The position numbers were made by a program, and so were the translations under genes. The notes beneath the pieces are model-generated. The model had not been told where the DNA came from and did not search any database. It was given only the letters and a program-made list of their open reading frames with translations. Below are positions 31,788-42,440 of a DNA stretch of 64,000 nucleotides, one piece after another (the stretch's first letter is position 1; each line of letters opens with the position of its first letter). The stretch comes from Campylobacter lari (GTDB taxonomy: Bacteria > Campylobacterota > Campylobacteria > Campylobacterales > Campylobacteraceae). The stretch covers positions 434,001 through 498,000 of the forward strand of contig NZ_CP011372.1 of NCBI RefSeq assembly GCF_001017575.1. The letters run 5' to 3'.

Positions 31788-32905
31788 TGACTAAACCAAG
31801 ATTTAATTTTATCAAACAAGCTTTCTTGTTCTATAAAAGCTTCTTCATCTGCTAAACCAAAGCTTTTTTCAAGTTGTAATAGTAGATTTTTTTGTTCGTC
31901 AGTAAGTGTTTTTGGAAACTTTATTTCAATCTGTACAATGTGCGAGCCTAATTTTCCATTATGAATATTTTTAACACCTTCGTTAGCTAATTCAAATTTT
32001 TGTTTATCTTTTGCACCTACTGGAAGCTTAAGATCAGCCTCTCCTCTTATGGTAGAAACTTTAATAGTCTTTCCTAGAGCAGCTTGGGTAAAAAATACAG
32101 GTACTATGGTATAGATATCATCATCATGTCTGATAAATTTATCATCATCTTCTACGATGATTTTGATATACAAATCACCTCTTTGAGAAGAATTTGGAAG
32201 CTCATTGGCTTTGTTTTGCACTCTAAGGCTCATGCCGCTATCTATACCCTCTGGTATATCAAGCTCTATACGATCTTTAATTTCTTCATAACCATTACCA
32301 TGGCATGTTTTACATTTATCTTTGATAATCTGACCGCTACCTTTACAATGATCACAAGTTTGCACAAAGGTCATAAAACCTTGTCTAATACCAACTTGTC
32401 CTTTTCCTCCGCAATGAGGACAAGTATCTAATTTTCCATTTTCCGAGCCACTTCCTTTGCAGGATTTACAAAAGCTTTTATAGGTAAAATCGATCACCTT
32501 TTTGCAGCCAAAAACAGCTTCTTTAAAGCTAATTTTTGTCGCTATTTTTAAATCGTGAGGATATTTATTTCCTTTTTCTTTTTTGCGTGTTGAGCTGCTA
32601 AAACCAAATCCATCTCCAAAAAAGCTTGAAAATATATCGCCTAAGTCAACATCTCCAAAACCGCTAAAACCGCCTGCTTGTCCTTTAAGCCCTTCTTTTC
32701 CATATCTATCATATATACTTCTTTTTTCATCATTGCTAAGCACTTCATAGGCTTCGTTGACAAGTTTAAATTTTTCTTCAGCTTCTTTATCTCCTTGGTT
32801 TCTATCAGGATGATATTTTAACGCCATTTTTCTATAAGCTTTTTTTATGGTTTCTTTGTCTGATGTTTGAGAAATTTCTAGTATTTCATAATAGTTAAGT
32901 TCCAC
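31784..32905 (-). CDS. dnaJ: Chaperone DnaJ
   Basis: This 373-residue type I Hsp40 has a J domain (about 1-70) with HPD in [10 protein letters not shown] and a Gly/Phe-rich region (about 75-105). A zinc region has four CxxCxGxG-type repeats ([32 protein letters not shown]; about 145-210). Two C-terminal substrate-binding domains follow. It works with DnaK. It is divergent from racR with 113 nt between, the same arrangement as in C. jejuni, where RacRS has been linked to temperature and colonisation. Confidence 0.97.
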   Translation of the reverse strand: MELNYYEILEISQTSDKETIKKAYRKMALKYHPDRNQGDKEAEEKFKLVNEAYEVLSNDEKRSIYDRYGKEGLKGQAGGFSGFGDVDLGDIFSSFFGDGFGFSSSTRKKEKGNKYPHDLKIATKISFKEAVFGCKKVIDFTYKSFCKSCKGSGSENGKLDTCPHCGGKGQVGIRQGFMTFVQTCDHCKGSGQIIKDKCKTCHGNGYEEIKDRIELDIPEGIDSGMSLRVQNKANELPNSSQRGDLYIKIIVEDDDKFIRHDDDIYTIVPVFFTQAALGKTIKVSTIRGEADLKLPVGAKDKQKFELANEGVKNIHNGKLGSHIVQIEIKFPKTLTDEQKNLLLQLEKSFGLADEEAFIEQESLFDKIKSWFSH

Positions 32906-33018
32906 TTTTTTCCTCTCTTGAAAAATTAATATTGTAATTTTAGCAAAAAAATAAATGAATAGTTAAATTATGTGTTATAATATTAAGTTTGTAACATATT
33001 TTCACTAAAGGGGTAGAG

Positions 33019-33690
33019 ATGATTAATGTTTTAATGATCGAAGATGATCCAGATTTTGCAGAGTTTTTGGCAGAATATTTGGCCCAGTTTAATATAAAAG
33101 TTACTAATTATGAAGATCCGTATTTAGGAATGAGTGCTGGTATAAAAAACTATGATTGTTTAATTCTTGATTTAACTTTACCTGGACTTGATGGTCTTGA
33201 AGTTTGTCGTGAAATAAGGGAAAAATATAGTATTCCTATTATTATTTCTTCAGCTAGAAGTGATTTAAGTGATAAAATTGTAGGACTTCAAATAGGTGCG
33301 GATGATTATCTACCAAAACCTTATGATCCAAAAGAAATGCATGCAAGAATTATGAGTTTGATTCGTCGTTCAAAACGCGTAAATGAAACTCCTGAGAAAA
33401 TTATCAATTCAGCATTTAAAATTGATGAAAAAAGACATGAGATTAGTTACAATGATGAAGTTTTGGTTTTAACACCCGCTGAGTATGAAATTTTAAGTTA
33501 TATGATAAGACAACATGGATTTTCAGTTAGCAGAGAGCAACTTGTATACCACTGTAAGAGTTTAAAAGATAAAGATTCTAAGAGTTTAGATGTAATTATT
33601 GGTAGACTTAGAACTAAGATTGGTGATAGCTCAAAAGCACCAAAACACATTTTCTCAGTTAGAGGAATAGGATATAAATTAATAGGATGA
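33019..33690 (+). CDS. racR: Response regulator RacR
   Basis: This 223-residue OmpR-type regulator has a receiver domain (about 1-118) with acidic residues E8, D9 and D10, phosphorylation site D51 (ILDLTLPGLDG), and the conserved Lys in LPKPYDP. A winged-helix DNA-binding domain follows (about 130-223, RGIGYKL at the end). The name comes from its place between dnaJ and the sensor kinase, as in C. jejuni racRS. Its stop overlaps racS by 4 nt. Target genes cannot be read from the sequence. Confidence 0.93.
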   Translation: MINVLMIEDDPDFAEFLAEYLAQFNIKVTNYEDPYLGMSAGIKNYDCLILDLTLPGLDGLEVCREIREKYSIPIIISSARSDLSDKIVGLQIGADDYLPKPYDPKEMHARIMSLIRRSKRVNETPEKIINSAFKIDEKRHEISYNDEVLVLTPAEYEILSYMIRQHGFSVSREQLVYHCKSLKDKDSKSLDVIIGRLRTKIGDSSKAPKHIFSVRGIGYKLIG

Positions 33691-34919
33691 AAGTAACTAT
33701 TAATCTTAAGATCACAGTCCTTTTTGCAACGGCTTTTTTATTTGTTTGTGCCTTGTTTGTGCTTTTGGGGAAGGTTCAGATAGATTCTTATTTGACTAAT
33801 GAACAAAGCAGACAAAAAGAAATTGTAGAAAAGATAATATATAATTTAGAAAGAAAAGAAGGTTTTTCAATACATGAGTATCTTCTTTCTAAATCTTTTA
33901 AATTAGTTGAAAATGAGCGTAATATAAAACATATTGTTGCCAAAGGTGAAAAAGTACTTAGGGTTAATTCCTTGCACGGAAGCTTTTCTTCTATTATCTA
34001 TCACAATCAAATTTTTTTCTATGTAGAGCAGCTTAATACAAAACATCTTTATGAGTTAAACGCATCTGCACGTCTTGAATATTTATTTTTATTGAGTTTC
34101 TTTTTTAGCTTGATTTTGATTATATTTTTATATTTTTCAGTATTAAGATCTTTAATGCCTTTAAAAATTTTAAAAAAGAAAATTAAAAATATTAGTGCAG
34201 GTAAAATTGAACCTTTATCTGAGTATTCTCAGATTAATGATGAAATTTCTGAAATTTCTTTTGAATTTGATCATGCTATCAATAAAATTCAAGAACTTGT
34301 AAAATCAAGACAGTTTTTCTTAAGAATGATTATGCATGAGCTTAAAACACCTATTGGAAAAGGTAGGATAGTTTGTGAAATGCTAGATAATCAAAAGCAA
34401 AAAGATCGTTTGGTGGCAATTTTTGAAAGACTTGAATTATTAATAGATGAATTTGGAAAAATTGAAAAAGTTTTATCAAGAAATTGCCAGCTTAATTTGC
34501 AAACTTATCATCTGAGTTTGATTTTAGAGCAAGCTGAAGATTATTTAATGAGAGATGATTTTTATCAAAAAGTAAAAATTACTTATAAAGAGGATACTAT
34601 GATAGTTGCTGATCTAGAACTCTTTTCTTTAATGCTTAAAAATTTAATTGATAATGCTATTAAATACTCAGTTGATAAAGCTTGTGAGATTATATGTTCT
34701 GGAGATTATATTATTGTTAGAAATAAGGGAATTCAACTTAAAAAAACTTTTGATTATTATTTAAAACCTTTTGTAAGAGAGCATAATACTCAAGTAGAAG
34801 GAATGGGACTAGGGCTTTATATTATTAATAATATTTGCAATCTTCATGGTTATAATCTAACCTATAGTTATGAAGATGGTTATCATACTTTTAAAATTGT
34901 TTTTTCAAGGTTGAAATAA
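33687..34919 (+). CDS. racS: Sensor histidine kinase RacS
   Basis: This 410-residue kinase has two membrane helices (about 8-28 and 131-152) around a periplasmic sensor region of about 100 residues. A HAMP-like linker and the H box follow, with H217 in [12 protein letters not shown]. The ATPase domain has the N box (LIDNAIKYS) and the G box (GMGLGLYI). It is the partner of RacR and probably signals through it. Confidence 0.93.
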   Translation: MKVTINLKITVLFATAFLFVCALFVLLGKVQIDSYLTNEQSRQKEIVEKIIYNLERKEGFSIHEYLLSKSFKLVENERNIKHIVAKGEKVLRVNSLHGSFSSIIYHNQIFFYVEQLNTKHLYELNASARLEYLFLLSFFFSLILIIFLYFSVLRSLMPLKILKKKIKNISAGKIEPLSEYSQINDEISEISFEFDHAINKIQELVKSRQFFLRMIMHELKTPIGKGRIVCEMLDNQKQKDRLVAIFERLELLIDEFGKIEKVLSRNCQLNLQTYHLSLILEQAEDYLMRDDFYQKVKITYKEDTMIVADLELFSLMLKNLIDNAIKYSVDKACEIICSGDYIIVRNKGIQLKKTFDYYLKPFVREHNTQVEGMGLGLYIINNICNLHGYNLTYSYEDGYHTFKIVFSRLK

Positions 34920-34921
34920 TT

Positions 34922-35494
34922 TTGAAAGGCTTAGAAAAATTTAATGAGCTAGTAGCTGCTTTTTCTGCATTGCCTACTATAGGAAAAAAATCTGCTTTAA
35001 GACTTGCATATCATGTTTGTATAAAAGATCCTTTGTTGGGTTCTAAACTTGCTTATCATATTGAAGAATCTATAAGAATGATAAAAAAATGCACACAATG
35101 TGGTGCTTTAAGTGAAAATGAATTATGTGAAGTTTGTTCTAATATAGAAAGAAATCGTAATATTATCTGTATAGTTCAAGATTCTAAAGATGTCTTGGTT
35201 TTAGAAGATAGTAGAAGTTACGATGGGCTTTATTTTGTACTTGATGATACAAGTGAAGAAAATATTATAAAATTAAGAAGCATGATTGAGCATAATAAAA
35301 CCAAAGAAATATTTTTTGCTTTCACACAAGGCTTAAATTCTGATGCTATTGTTTTTTTTATTGAGGAAAAATTAAAAGATTTAAATTTAAGTTTTTCGCA
35401 AATAGCTCAAGGTATTCCAAGTGGTGTGAGTTTAGAAAATGTTGATTTTATATCTTTGCATAAAGCTATAAATCATAGAACTAAACTTGATTGA
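34922..35494 (+). CDS. recR: Recombination protein RecR
   Basis: This 190-residue protein begins with a TTG codon 2 nt after the racS stop; no ATG lies near. An N-terminal helix-hairpin-helix ([15 protein letters not shown]) is followed by a zinc finger with Cys pairs CTQC and CEVC (about 55-71). The Toprim domain has [15 protein letters not shown] and ends in SLENVDF. RecR works with RecO/RecF-type proteins in gap repair. It overlaps the convergent minus-strand gene by 14 nt. Confidence 0.95.
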   Translation: MKGLEKFNELVAAFSALPTIGKKSALRLAYHVCIKDPLLGSKLAYHIEESIRMIKKCTQCGALSENELCEVCSNIERNRNIICIVQDSKDVLVLEDSRSYDGLYFVLDDTSEENIIKLRSMIEHNKTKEIFFAFTQGLNSDAIVFFIEEKLKDLNLSFSQIAQGIPSGVSLENVDFISLHKAINHRTKLD

Positions 35495-36503
35495 TATATT
35501 GTTTTAACAATGCTAGCCATTCATTTTTGTTAATATCATTTAAGATTATATTGGCAAAATCACAGTTTTTAACTCTATCTTTGGAAAAAAGTAAAATGGT
35601 ATTTTGTGAATTTTTTATTTTATATTCTTGCAAAATTTGACTGATATGTGTAAGATCAAATTTTATAACTTCATAATCAATTAAAATCAATTTGAAATTT
35701 AATTGTAAAGATTTTTTAAAATCACTTAAATTATTTACAGTTTGGTTGTTTTGGCAAAATTGATTGGTTATATTTAAAATAAGTTCGTTTTCAAAACTAG
35801 TAGATTTAAAAATCAAAACATTATGAGAATTTCTTTTTTTGTAAGTTTCTTGTGTGAAATTGGCATTTAAAAAATTAATAATATCTTCAGCACAAATTTT
35901 AGTAAAAGTAAAATTTAAAATATCATCAACCTTTTCTTTTGAGATAATAAGGCTAAAATTCTTTTCTTTGTAATCCTTTGTAATTTCACTACTAATTCCT
36001 ATATTTGATAATATACATTGCAAAAGAAAATTTTCAATAACATTGTTGTTTATGATACCTGCATGTATATTTTCAAAACAATCATTTATGGGAATTTTAT
36101 TGTGGTGGTATTGTTGTAAAATTGGTTTTAGTGTGTATAAATTATCTGTTTGTAAGTAATTTAAACCTTGGATAAGATATTGAAAATCTTTTTGTATAAG
36201 TTGGTTTTGTAGCTTTTGATCTTGCAATTGCTTGTTGATTAAATCAAACGATAGCTTTAAATTTTCTTTTAATTCTTCCAAAGAATTTGATTTTGACAGA
36301 GAAAGATATTTTTCAATTTCTTGTGTTAAAATTTTATTTTTTTTGATTTTTTGATTTTTTAAGATTATATAAACACACGCAATAATAAAAATCAAAATAC
36401 TCATAAAAGTATAAATGAAGAATAGTTTTTGATGGATAGGATATAAAAAATAATAATTTAAAAAACATAAAATTAAAGTCAAGAGACTAATAAATAATAT
36501 CAT
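35481..36503 (-). CDS. Membrane protein of unknown function with a receiver-like end
   Basis: I do not recognise this 340-residue protein as a named family. It has two N-terminal membrane helices (about 2-20 and 28-48) and then a helical, Gln- and Leu-rich region (about 60-130) that may be a coiled coil. Two alpha/beta segments follow; the last one (about 250-340, [14 protein letters not shown] then ILLFSKDRV) looks like a degenerate CheY-type fold. The usual acidic pocket is not clear, so phosphorylation is doubtful. It overlaps the uvrC stop by 4 nt. A similar gene lies beside uvrC and guaA in C. jejuni as I recall. Confidence 0.8.
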   Translation of the reverse strand: MILFISLLTLILCFLNYYFLYPIHQKLFFIYTFMSILIFIIACVYIILKNQKIKKNKILTQEIEKYLSLSKSNSLEELKENLKLSFDLINKQLQDQKLQNQLIQKDFQYLIQGLNYLQTDNLYTLKPILQQYHHNKIPINDCFENIHAGIINNNVIENFLLQCILSNIGISSEITKDYKEKNFSLIISKEKVDDILNFTFTKICAEDIINFLNANFTQETYKKRNSHNVLIFKSTSFENELILNITNQFCQNNQTVNNLSDFKKSLQLNFKLILIDYEVIKFDLTHISQILQEYKIKNSQNTILLFSKDRVKNCDFANIILNDINKNEWLALLKQYINQV

Positions 36504-38293
36504 AAATTTTCCTTGATTAATTTAGCTATTTTTGCATTGGAAAGTAATTTTAATTCATCAAAGCTAGCTTTGCTAATCTTATCAAAACTACCATAATAAT
36601 CTAAAAATTTTTTAATATATCCTTGGGAAATTCCAAGTTGTATTAATTTAGAACTTTGCAAATCTTGTTTTCTTTTTGTTTTTTGATGAAAACTAATTGC
36701 AAAGCGATGTGCTTCATCGCGTAATTTTTGCAAAAATTGTAATTTTTTATCATCAGTTGAAAGTTGAATTTTACCTTCTTGGGTATAAATTTTATCTTTC
36801 GCACTTCCTTTTGCCCTATAAGCTTTTGTATCTATTTTTTCTTTAGAAATAGCTAAAATATCTACATTTGCCCCAGAACTTTTAATGATATCATTGGCTA
36901 GTTTTAATAAAGCATCTCCCCCATCAATTAACCATAAATCAGGTGGGGGATTTTTATCAAATGACATAGCTCTCTTGCTAAGAGTTTGAAGCATTTGATC
37001 ATAATCATTTTTATAGGATAAATGGTAGTGTCTATAAGAGCTTTTATCAAATTTTCCATCTTTATAAGCTACTAAAGCACCGACATTTGCTTCACCTTGC
37101 ATATGGGAATTGTCAAAAATTTCTATATAATTAGGATAATTTTGTAGGTTAAAAAATTCTTTTAATTCTTTTAAAAATAAATAATCATCACTTTTTAAGT
37201 GTTTTTGTATGTTTATTTTTGCATTTTCTAGTGCAAGTTCGCATAAGGCCTTTTTTTCACCAAGTTTTGGAGTTTTAAGATGAAATTTCCTAGAAAACCT
37301 TTCACTAAGTAAATTTTGCAAAAGGTTCATATCTTCAAATTCTTCATGCGTATAAATTCGGGTTGAATTTATTGGGCTATCTTGGGTGTAATTTTCTAAT
37401 ATGTATTGTTTATATACTGCATTTAGGTCAAATTCATCTTGATGATTTAGGGTTAGCACTTTATGGTTTGAGCTAATTATTCTACCATTATTTATAACAA
37501 AACGTACCATAGAGAGTATATTTACTTCATGATATATGGCAAAAACATCAAAATCTTCTAATTTTGCAAGGTCTATTTGTATTTTTACGCTTAAATCTTC
37601 TATTGTTTTGATTTGATCCCTTATAATAGCTGCTTCTTCGTAGTTTTCATTTTTTGCATATTCAAGCATTTTATTTTCTAGGTTTTTTGTTAAAGATAAG
37701 GGATTTAAAAGAGCTTGAGTGGCCTTTTGGATAATTTTTTCATATTCTTGTTTAGAGATTTTTTCTTCACATGGTCCTTTACAGCGTTTAATTTGATAAA
37801 AAAGGCAAAGTTCTTTGCAGGATTTTTTTTGTCTTAGTTCAAATGATAAATACAAAGCATTTAAAAGCTCTTTTGCTCCTTTAAAAAATGGACCAAAATA
37901 TTTTATTTTGTTTTTTTTGATGATTTTTCTTGTAATTTCAAATCTAGGAAAATCTTCGTTTAAATCTATGTAAATATAAGGGTAGGTTTTATCATCTCTT
38001 AATAGTATATTGTATTTTGGATGAAGTTGCTTTATAAAAGAATTTTCTAGTATTAAAGCATCAGCCTCGCTTTTTGTGGTGATAAATTCTAAATGATGTG
38101 TTTGGCTAATCATTTTTTGAATTCTTAAGCTATTATTAGGATTTGGGCAAAGATTTGGAGTGAAGTTAAAATAACTTCTAACACGGTTTTTTAAATTCTT
38201 GGCCTTACCTACATATAAAAGCTTACCTTGAATATCAAAATACTGATACACACCCGGCAAATTTGGCAAGGTTTTGAGTTCATTTTCAAGCAT
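36500..38293 (-). CDS. uvrC: UvrABC excinuclease subunit C
   Basis: This 597-residue nuclease has the N-terminal GIY-YIG domain (LPGVYQYFD...LYVGKAKNLKNRVRSYF; about 11-45). A Cys-rich region (CKELCLFYQIKRCKGPC; about 160-176) and the UVR domain (about 200-235) follow. The RNase H-like second nuclease domain contains IEIFDNSHMQGEANVGALV and WLIDGGDALL. Helix-hairpin-helix motifs are at the end. It makes both cuts in nucleotide excision repair. It overlaps the upstream DUF721-like gene by 8 nt. Confidence 0.96.
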   Translation of the reverse strand: MLENELKTLPNLPGVYQYFDIQGKLLYVGKAKNLKNRVRSYFNFTPNLCPNPNNSLRIQKMISQTHHLEFITTKSEADALILENSFIKQLHPKYNILLRDDKTYPYIYIDLNEDFPRFEITRKIIKKNKIKYFGPFFKGAKELLNALYLSFELRQKKSCKELCLFYQIKRCKGPCEEKISKQEYEKIIQKATQALLNPLSLTKNLENKMLEYAKNENYEEAAIIRDQIKTIEDLSVKIQIDLAKLEDFDVFAIYHEVNILSMVRFVINNGRIISSNHKVLTLNHQDEFDLNAVYKQYILENYTQDSPINSTRIYTHEEFEDMNLLQNLLSERFSRKFHLKTPKLGEKKALCELALENAKINIQKHLKSDDYLFLKELKEFFNLQNYPNYIEIFDNSHMQGEANVGALVAYKDGKFDKSSYRHYHLSYKNDYDQMLQTLSKRAMSFDKNPPPDLWLIDGGDALLKLANDIIKSSGANVDILAISKEKIDTKAYRAKGSAKDKIYTQEGKIQLSTDDKKLQFLQKLRDEAHRFAISFHQKTKRKQDLQSSKLIQLGISQGYIKKFLDYYGSFDKISKASFDELKLLSNAKIAKLIKENL

Positions 38294-38738
38294 TTTTTAT
38301 AAGCTTTCGTAATTCTTCAAATTTATTATATAAAATAGGATTTTCAAAATGATTTTTAAAATTTCCATTAGAAAGCTCTAGATGAGTTTTTTTATGATCA
38401 GCAAAAATACTATTTTTAGATATAAAGTTTTTATCGCTAAGTATTTTTATATTTTCTACTTTTGCAAAATTACTCATTGGCCTAGCTAAAGTATAGTTTT
38501 TTATGAGACTTTTAATCATTTTTTTGGTATTATCGTGATTAAGCTCCATATACGCAATGTGGTGTTTAACTAAAATAATCAAAGTATTATTTTTTATAAA
38601 GAGTTTAGTAATCATTTGTTGGTGATTGTGATTAAACAAATTTAAAAACTCTTTATATTGAAAAAACATTTTTAAAGGTTTATAATGTTTAAAATCAGCA
38701 AGCTCGTTGATGATGTAATGACTCGTTTTAATTTTCAT
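38286..38738 (-). CDS. DUF721-like (DciA-related?) small protein
   Basis: This 150-residue protein has a basic N-terminal helix region, then strand-like LFIKNNTLIILVKHHIAYMEL and a following helix. This resembles the DUF721 pattern (a ...L.I.V....w..EL-type core); some DUF721 proteins are DciA helicase loaders, but the match is loose. The start at 38738 keeps the N-terminal residues that fit the pattern, though no ribosome site is clear; an internal ATG at 38669 is the alternative. With the longer start, its 5' end overlaps the divergent lipoprotein gene by about 21 nt. It is cotranscribed with uvrC. Confidence 0.7.
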   Translation of the reverse strand: MKIKTSHYIINELADFKHYKPLKMFFQYKEFLNLFNHNHQQMITKLFIKNNTLIILVKHHIAYMELNHDNTKKMIKSLIKNYTLARPMSNFAKVENIKILSDKNFISKNSIFADHKKTHLELSNGNFKNHFENPILYNKFEELRKLIKNA

Positions 38739-38876
38739 TTAATTATTTTAACATTTTTTTTATTAATATTTCTAAATGCATGTGGCTATAAAGATGCTCC
38801 ATTTTATGAGATAAAAGATAATAATGGCAGTGTAAAAGAGATTAAAAAATTCCAATCTTTGGAGAGTGAAATATGA
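38718..38876 (+). CDS. Small lipoprotein, LptM-like
   Basis: This 52-residue protein starts at the ATG at 38718; an in-frame ATG at 38685 adds 11 residues in front of the signal. It has a lipoprotein signal with the lipobox LNAC, then CGYKDAPFYEIKDN. The CGxKxPxY-type sequence after the lipid Cys resembles YifL/LptM proteins, which assist LptD assembly in enteric bacteria. That role is inference. Its stop overlaps the nhaD start by 4 nt. Confidence 0.7.
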   Translation: MTRFNFHLIILTFFLLIFLNACGYKDAPFYEIKDNNGSVKEIKKFQSLESEI

Positions 38877-40231
38877 GTAGAATACTTTTTTTACTTTGTT
38901 TTAGTATTAGTTTTTTATTAGCAGGCCAAACTCATGAGTTGAATTTGGCTTTTAGCGCTTTGGGTATAGGTGTTTTAATAATTTTTATATTAGGTTATTA
39001 TTTTATCGCAGCAGAAGAGAAATATCATATCAATAAAACTAAGCCTGCTTTATTTATAGGAACTTTATCTTTTGTTATCATAGGTATATATATGGTAATG
39101 AATGATTTAGATACGCAAATGCTTGAAGAGAGTGTTAATCATCTTATTTTAGAAATTGCACAAATTGTCTTTTTTTTGATAGCCGCTATGACTTTTATAG
39201 AAGCTTTGATAGAAAGATCAGTTTTTGAAACTTTAAAATACAAACTTGTAAGCAAGGGTTATACTTATAGAAAGTTATTTTGGCTAACAGGTATTTTAGC
39301 TTTTTTTATCTCTCCAATTGCAGATAATCTTACAACAGCTTTGATTTTATCCACTGTGCTTTTAACCATAGATAAACATAACAAAGAATTTTTAATTCCA
39401 GGTGCTATAAATATTGTAGTAGCAGCTAATGCTGGTGGAGCTTGGTCGCCTTTTGGTGATATTACTACTTTGATGGTTTGGACAGCAAAAAAAGCCACAT
39501 TTTTTGAATTTTTTGCTCTTTTTCCTGCTTCTTTTATTGGCTGGTTACTTACTGCTTATTTATTGTCACGTTATGTGCCTAATATTAAGCCAAATTTCCA
39601 TAAGGATAATTTAGAAAAAGTAGAAATTAAACCAGGCGGTAAAGTTTTTATTGTACTTGGTTTTTTAACTATAGCTTTGGCAGTATTTATTCATAGTATT
39701 TGTGATTTACCTGCAATGTGGGGTATGATTTTTGGTCTTTCATTGCTTAGTTTATATATGTATTTTTTCAATAGAAAACAAGGTAAAAAAGATTTAAATA
39801 TTTTTCATTATATGACGCGTATTGAAATGGATACTTTATTATTTTTCTTTGGTATTTTATCTGCAGTAGGTGCTTTGCATTTTGTTGGTTGGCTTGCATA
39901 TGCTTCTGATCTTTATGCAAAATTTGGAGCTACTAGTATTAATATAGGAGTAGGATTTTTATCCGCTATTGTTGATAATGTTCCGGTTATGAGCGCGGTA
40001 TTAAAAGCAAATCCAAGCATGGATGATACTCAATGGCTTTTGGTAACTCTTACAGCAGGAATAGGGGGATCTTTGATTAGTTTTGGTTCAGCTGCTGGAG
40101 TAGGAGTAATGGGCAAAATGAAAGGAATTTATACTTTTAATGCTCATTTAAAATATGCATGGACGATTTTGGTTGGTTATATAATATCTATTATAGTTTG
40201 GTATGTACAATTTCAATTGTTAAATTTATAA
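38873..40231 (+). CDS. nhaD: NhaD-type Na+/H+ antiporter
   Basis: This 452-residue protein has a leader-like first helix and about 11-12 further membrane helices. Strong NhaD/ArsB-family signatures are SPIADNLTTALILSTV, ANAGGAWSPFGDITTLMVW, AIVDNVPVMSAVL and GGSLISFGSAAGVGVMG. It exchanges sodium for protons and helps with salt and alkaline stress. I do not recall this gene beside guaA in C. jejuni, so it may be one of the differences of the present species, fitting the marine and salt-tolerant habit of the C. lari group (inference). Confidence 0.92.
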   Translation: MSRILFLLCFSISFLLAGQTHELNLAFSALGIGVLIIFILGYYFIAAEEKYHINKTKPALFIGTLSFVIIGIYMVMNDLDTQMLEESVNHLILEIAQIVFFLIAAMTFIEALIERSVFETLKYKLVSKGYTYRKLFWLTGILAFFISPIADNLTTALILSTVLLTIDKHNKEFLIPGAINIVVAANAGGAWSPFGDITTLMVWTAKKATFFEFFALFPASFIGWLLTAYLLSRYVPNIKPNFHKDNLEKVEIKPGGKVFIVLGFLTIALAVFIHSICDLPAMWGMIFGLSLLSLYMYFFNRKQGKKDLNIFHYMTRIEMDTLLFFFGILSAVGALHFVGWLAYASDLYAKFGATSINIGVGFLSAIVDNVPVMSAVLKANPSMDDTQWLLVTLTAGIGGSLISFGSAAGVGVMGKMKGIYTFNAHLKYAWTILVGYIISIIVWYVQFQLLNL

Positions 40232-40240
40232 AGGAGTTAG

Positions 40241-41776
40241 ATGAAAAAAGCAGATATTTTAGTTTTGGACTTTGGTTCACAATACACGCAACTCATTGCT
40301 AGAAGATTAAGAGAGCAGGGTGTGTATGCAGAAATTTTACCTTTTAATGTGAGCTTAGATGAGATTAAAGCTAAAGAGCCCAAAGGTATTATTTTAAGTG
40401 GTGGGCCAGCTAGTGTATATGCAAATGATGCTTATTTTTGCGATAAGGGTGTTTTTGATTTAAATATACCAGTTTTAGGAATATGTTATGGTATGCAACT
40501 TATGGCACATCATTTTGGAGCAAATGTTGCTCCAGCAGGTCATAAAGAATATGGCAAAGCAACTATAGATATTCAAAATGATAGTGATTTGTTTAAAAAT
40601 TTACCTAAAAAGCAAACAGTATGGATGAGCCATTCTGATAAGGTTGAGAATTTACCACAAGGTTTTGAGGTTTTAGCAACTAGTGAAAATAGTCCATTTT
40701 GTGTATTTGGAGATGAGAAGCGTAAATTCTTTGCTTTACAATTTCACCCTGAAGTGCAACATAGTGAATTTGGGAAAAGCATTTTGAAAAATTTCGCAAA
40801 ATACGCATGTAACTGTGATAGTGTATGGAATATGGGATCTTTTGCAAAAACTCAAGCACAAAAAATCAAAGAAGAAGTAGGAAATGATAAAGTACTTTGT
40901 GCTGTTAGTGGCGGGGTTGATAGCAGTGTAGTGGCTGCATTATTAGCAAGTGCGATAAAAGATCAAGTAGTAGTTGTTTTTGTTGATAATGGTCTTTTAA
41001 GAAGCGGTGAAAAAGAACAAGTTGAGTATATGTTTAGACACACCTTGGGTATTGATTTAATCAGTATTGATGCAAGGGAGATTTTCTTAAGTCGCTTAGC
41101 AGGAGTGAGAGATCCTGAGCAAAAGAGAAAAATCATAGGAAATACTTTCATAGAAGTTTTTGAAGAAGAAGCTAAAAAACATAAAGACGTAAAATATCTA
41201 GCACAAGGGACTTTGTATACGGATATTATTGAAAGCTCGGTTGTAGGGGCTAGTAAGACTATAAAATCTCATCACAATGTGGGTGGTTTACCTGAAAAGA
41301 TGAATTTAAAACTCATCGAGCCTTTAAAGGAAATTTTTAAAGATGAGGTAAGAGCTTTAGGAATGGAACTTGGTTTAAGTAAAGATGTAGTTTATCGCCA
41401 TCCTTTTCCAGGTCCAGGTCTTGCTATACGTATAATGGGCGAGGTAAATGAGCCTAGCTTGGAGCTTTTAAGAAAAGCAGATGTTATTTTGATCGAAGAA
41501 TTAAAAAGCAGTGGTTGGTATGATAAGACATGGCAAGCTTTTTGTGTGCTTTTAAACGTGCAAAGTGTTGGTGTAATGGGAGATAATAGAACCTATGATA
41601 ACGCAGTTTGTGTACGTGTAGTTAATGCAAGCGATGGTATGACTGCGACTTTTTCTCATTTACCTTATGAATTATTAGAAAATATTTCACGCCGTATTAT
41701 TAATGAAGTAGAAGGAATCAATCGCGTAGTGTATGATATTTCTAGTAAGCCACCAGCAACGATTGAATGGGAATGA
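40241..41776 (+). CDS. guaA: GMP synthase (glutamine-hydrolysing)
   Basis: This 511-residue enzyme has an N-terminal class I glutamine amidotransferase domain (about 1-190) with the nucleophile C82 in GICYGMQ and the His-Glu pair in FHPEV. The PP-loop ATP pyrophosphatase domain has [15 protein letters not shown], and the dimerisation domain ends in PPATIEWE. It converts XMP to GMP. AAGGAG precedes the ATG. The stop abuts the stop of the convergent methyltransferase gene with no space for a terminator. Confidence 0.97.
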   Translation: MKKADILVLDFGSQYTQLIARRLREQGVYAEILPFNVSLDEIKAKEPKGIILSGGPASVYANDAYFCDKGVFDLNIPVLGICYGMQLMAHHFGANVAPAGHKEYGKATIDIQNDSDLFKNLPKKQTVWMSHSDKVENLPQGFEVLATSENSPFCVFGDEKRKFFALQFHPEVQHSEFGKSILKNFAKYACNCDSVWNMGSFAKTQAQKIKEEVGNDKVLCAVSGGVDSSVVAALLASAIKDQVVVVFVDNGLLRSGEKEQVEYMFRHTLGIDLISIDAREIFLSRLAGVRDPEQKRKIIGNTFIEVFEEEAKKHKDVKYLAQGTLYTDIIESSVVGASKTIKSHHNVGGLPEKMNLKLIEPLKEIFKDEVRALGMELGLSKDVVYRHPFPGPGLAIRIMGEVNEPSLELLRKADVILIEELKSSGWYDKTWQAFCVLLNVQSVGVMGDNRTYDNAVCVRVVNASDGMTATFSHLPYELLENISRRIINEVEGINRVVYDISSKPPATIEWE

Positions 41777-42328
41777 TTATTTAGTGCAAAAATATACAAA
41801 AGCAGGAGGGAGATTTTGCCAAATGATAGGTGAAATTTCTACCTTGCTAAAAGTGGCAAAAAGTTTTTTCTTAAAAGCCCTTCCTTTTGGTGTTGGGAGT
41901 ATATAAGCAAATGTTGCAAAACAACCATTTTCCTCTAAAGCATCATGAATAGATTTTAATAATAAATCTTGCTCTTTGGAATTTAATAAAGCCCAAGGAA
42001 TTCCTGAGATAATTAAATCAACGCTGTTGATTGCTCTTTTTTCTAGCATATTTGGTAAAAATTCTGCTGAGTTGACTTCTATATCTATATTTTTTATATT
42101 TTGTTTTAATTTTTTTGCCATGTGAGGATTGATTTCAACGGCAAAAAATCTTGCATTATGACTTTTTTGTTTGAGGATATACTTTGTAAAACTTCCGGTA
42201 CCAGGCCCTATTTCAACGATATTTTTTGCATGTTGAACATGAGAAGTTATGAGTTTGCTTAATTTTTTGGAGCTTGCGCAAAACGCTCCTGTTTGTTTTG
42301 GGTTTTTAAAATATTGATATAAAAACAT
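41777..42328 (-). CDS. SAM-dependent methyltransferase, phospholipid N-methyltransferase-like
   Basis: This 183-residue class I methyltransferase has motif I VEIGPGTGSFTKYIL (about 38-52), an acidic motif II residue in FAVEINPHM, and motif IV IISGIPWALL. The SGIPW form of motif IV recalls PmtA-type phospholipid methyltransferases and KsgA relatives more than small-molecule enzymes. The substrate is unknown. No other lipid gene is next to it. Confidence 0.8.
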   Translation of the reverse strand: MFLYQYFKNPKQTGAFCASSKKLSKLITSHVQHAKNIVEIGPGTGSFTKYILKQKSHNARFFAVEINPHMAKKLKQNIKNIDIEVNSAEFLPNMLEKRAINSVDLIISGIPWALLNSKEQDLLLKSIHDALEENGCFATFAYILPTPKGRAFKKKLFATFSKVEISPIIWQNLPPAFVYFCTK

Positions 42329-42440
42329 AAATAAAATACCTAAAGATGTTTATTTTGTGAAATTTTAAAATATAATTGTAAATTTATAAAAACAAAGTTA
42401 AAATAAGAATTGAATTTTTCTTTAGATCAAGGATTTGGAT

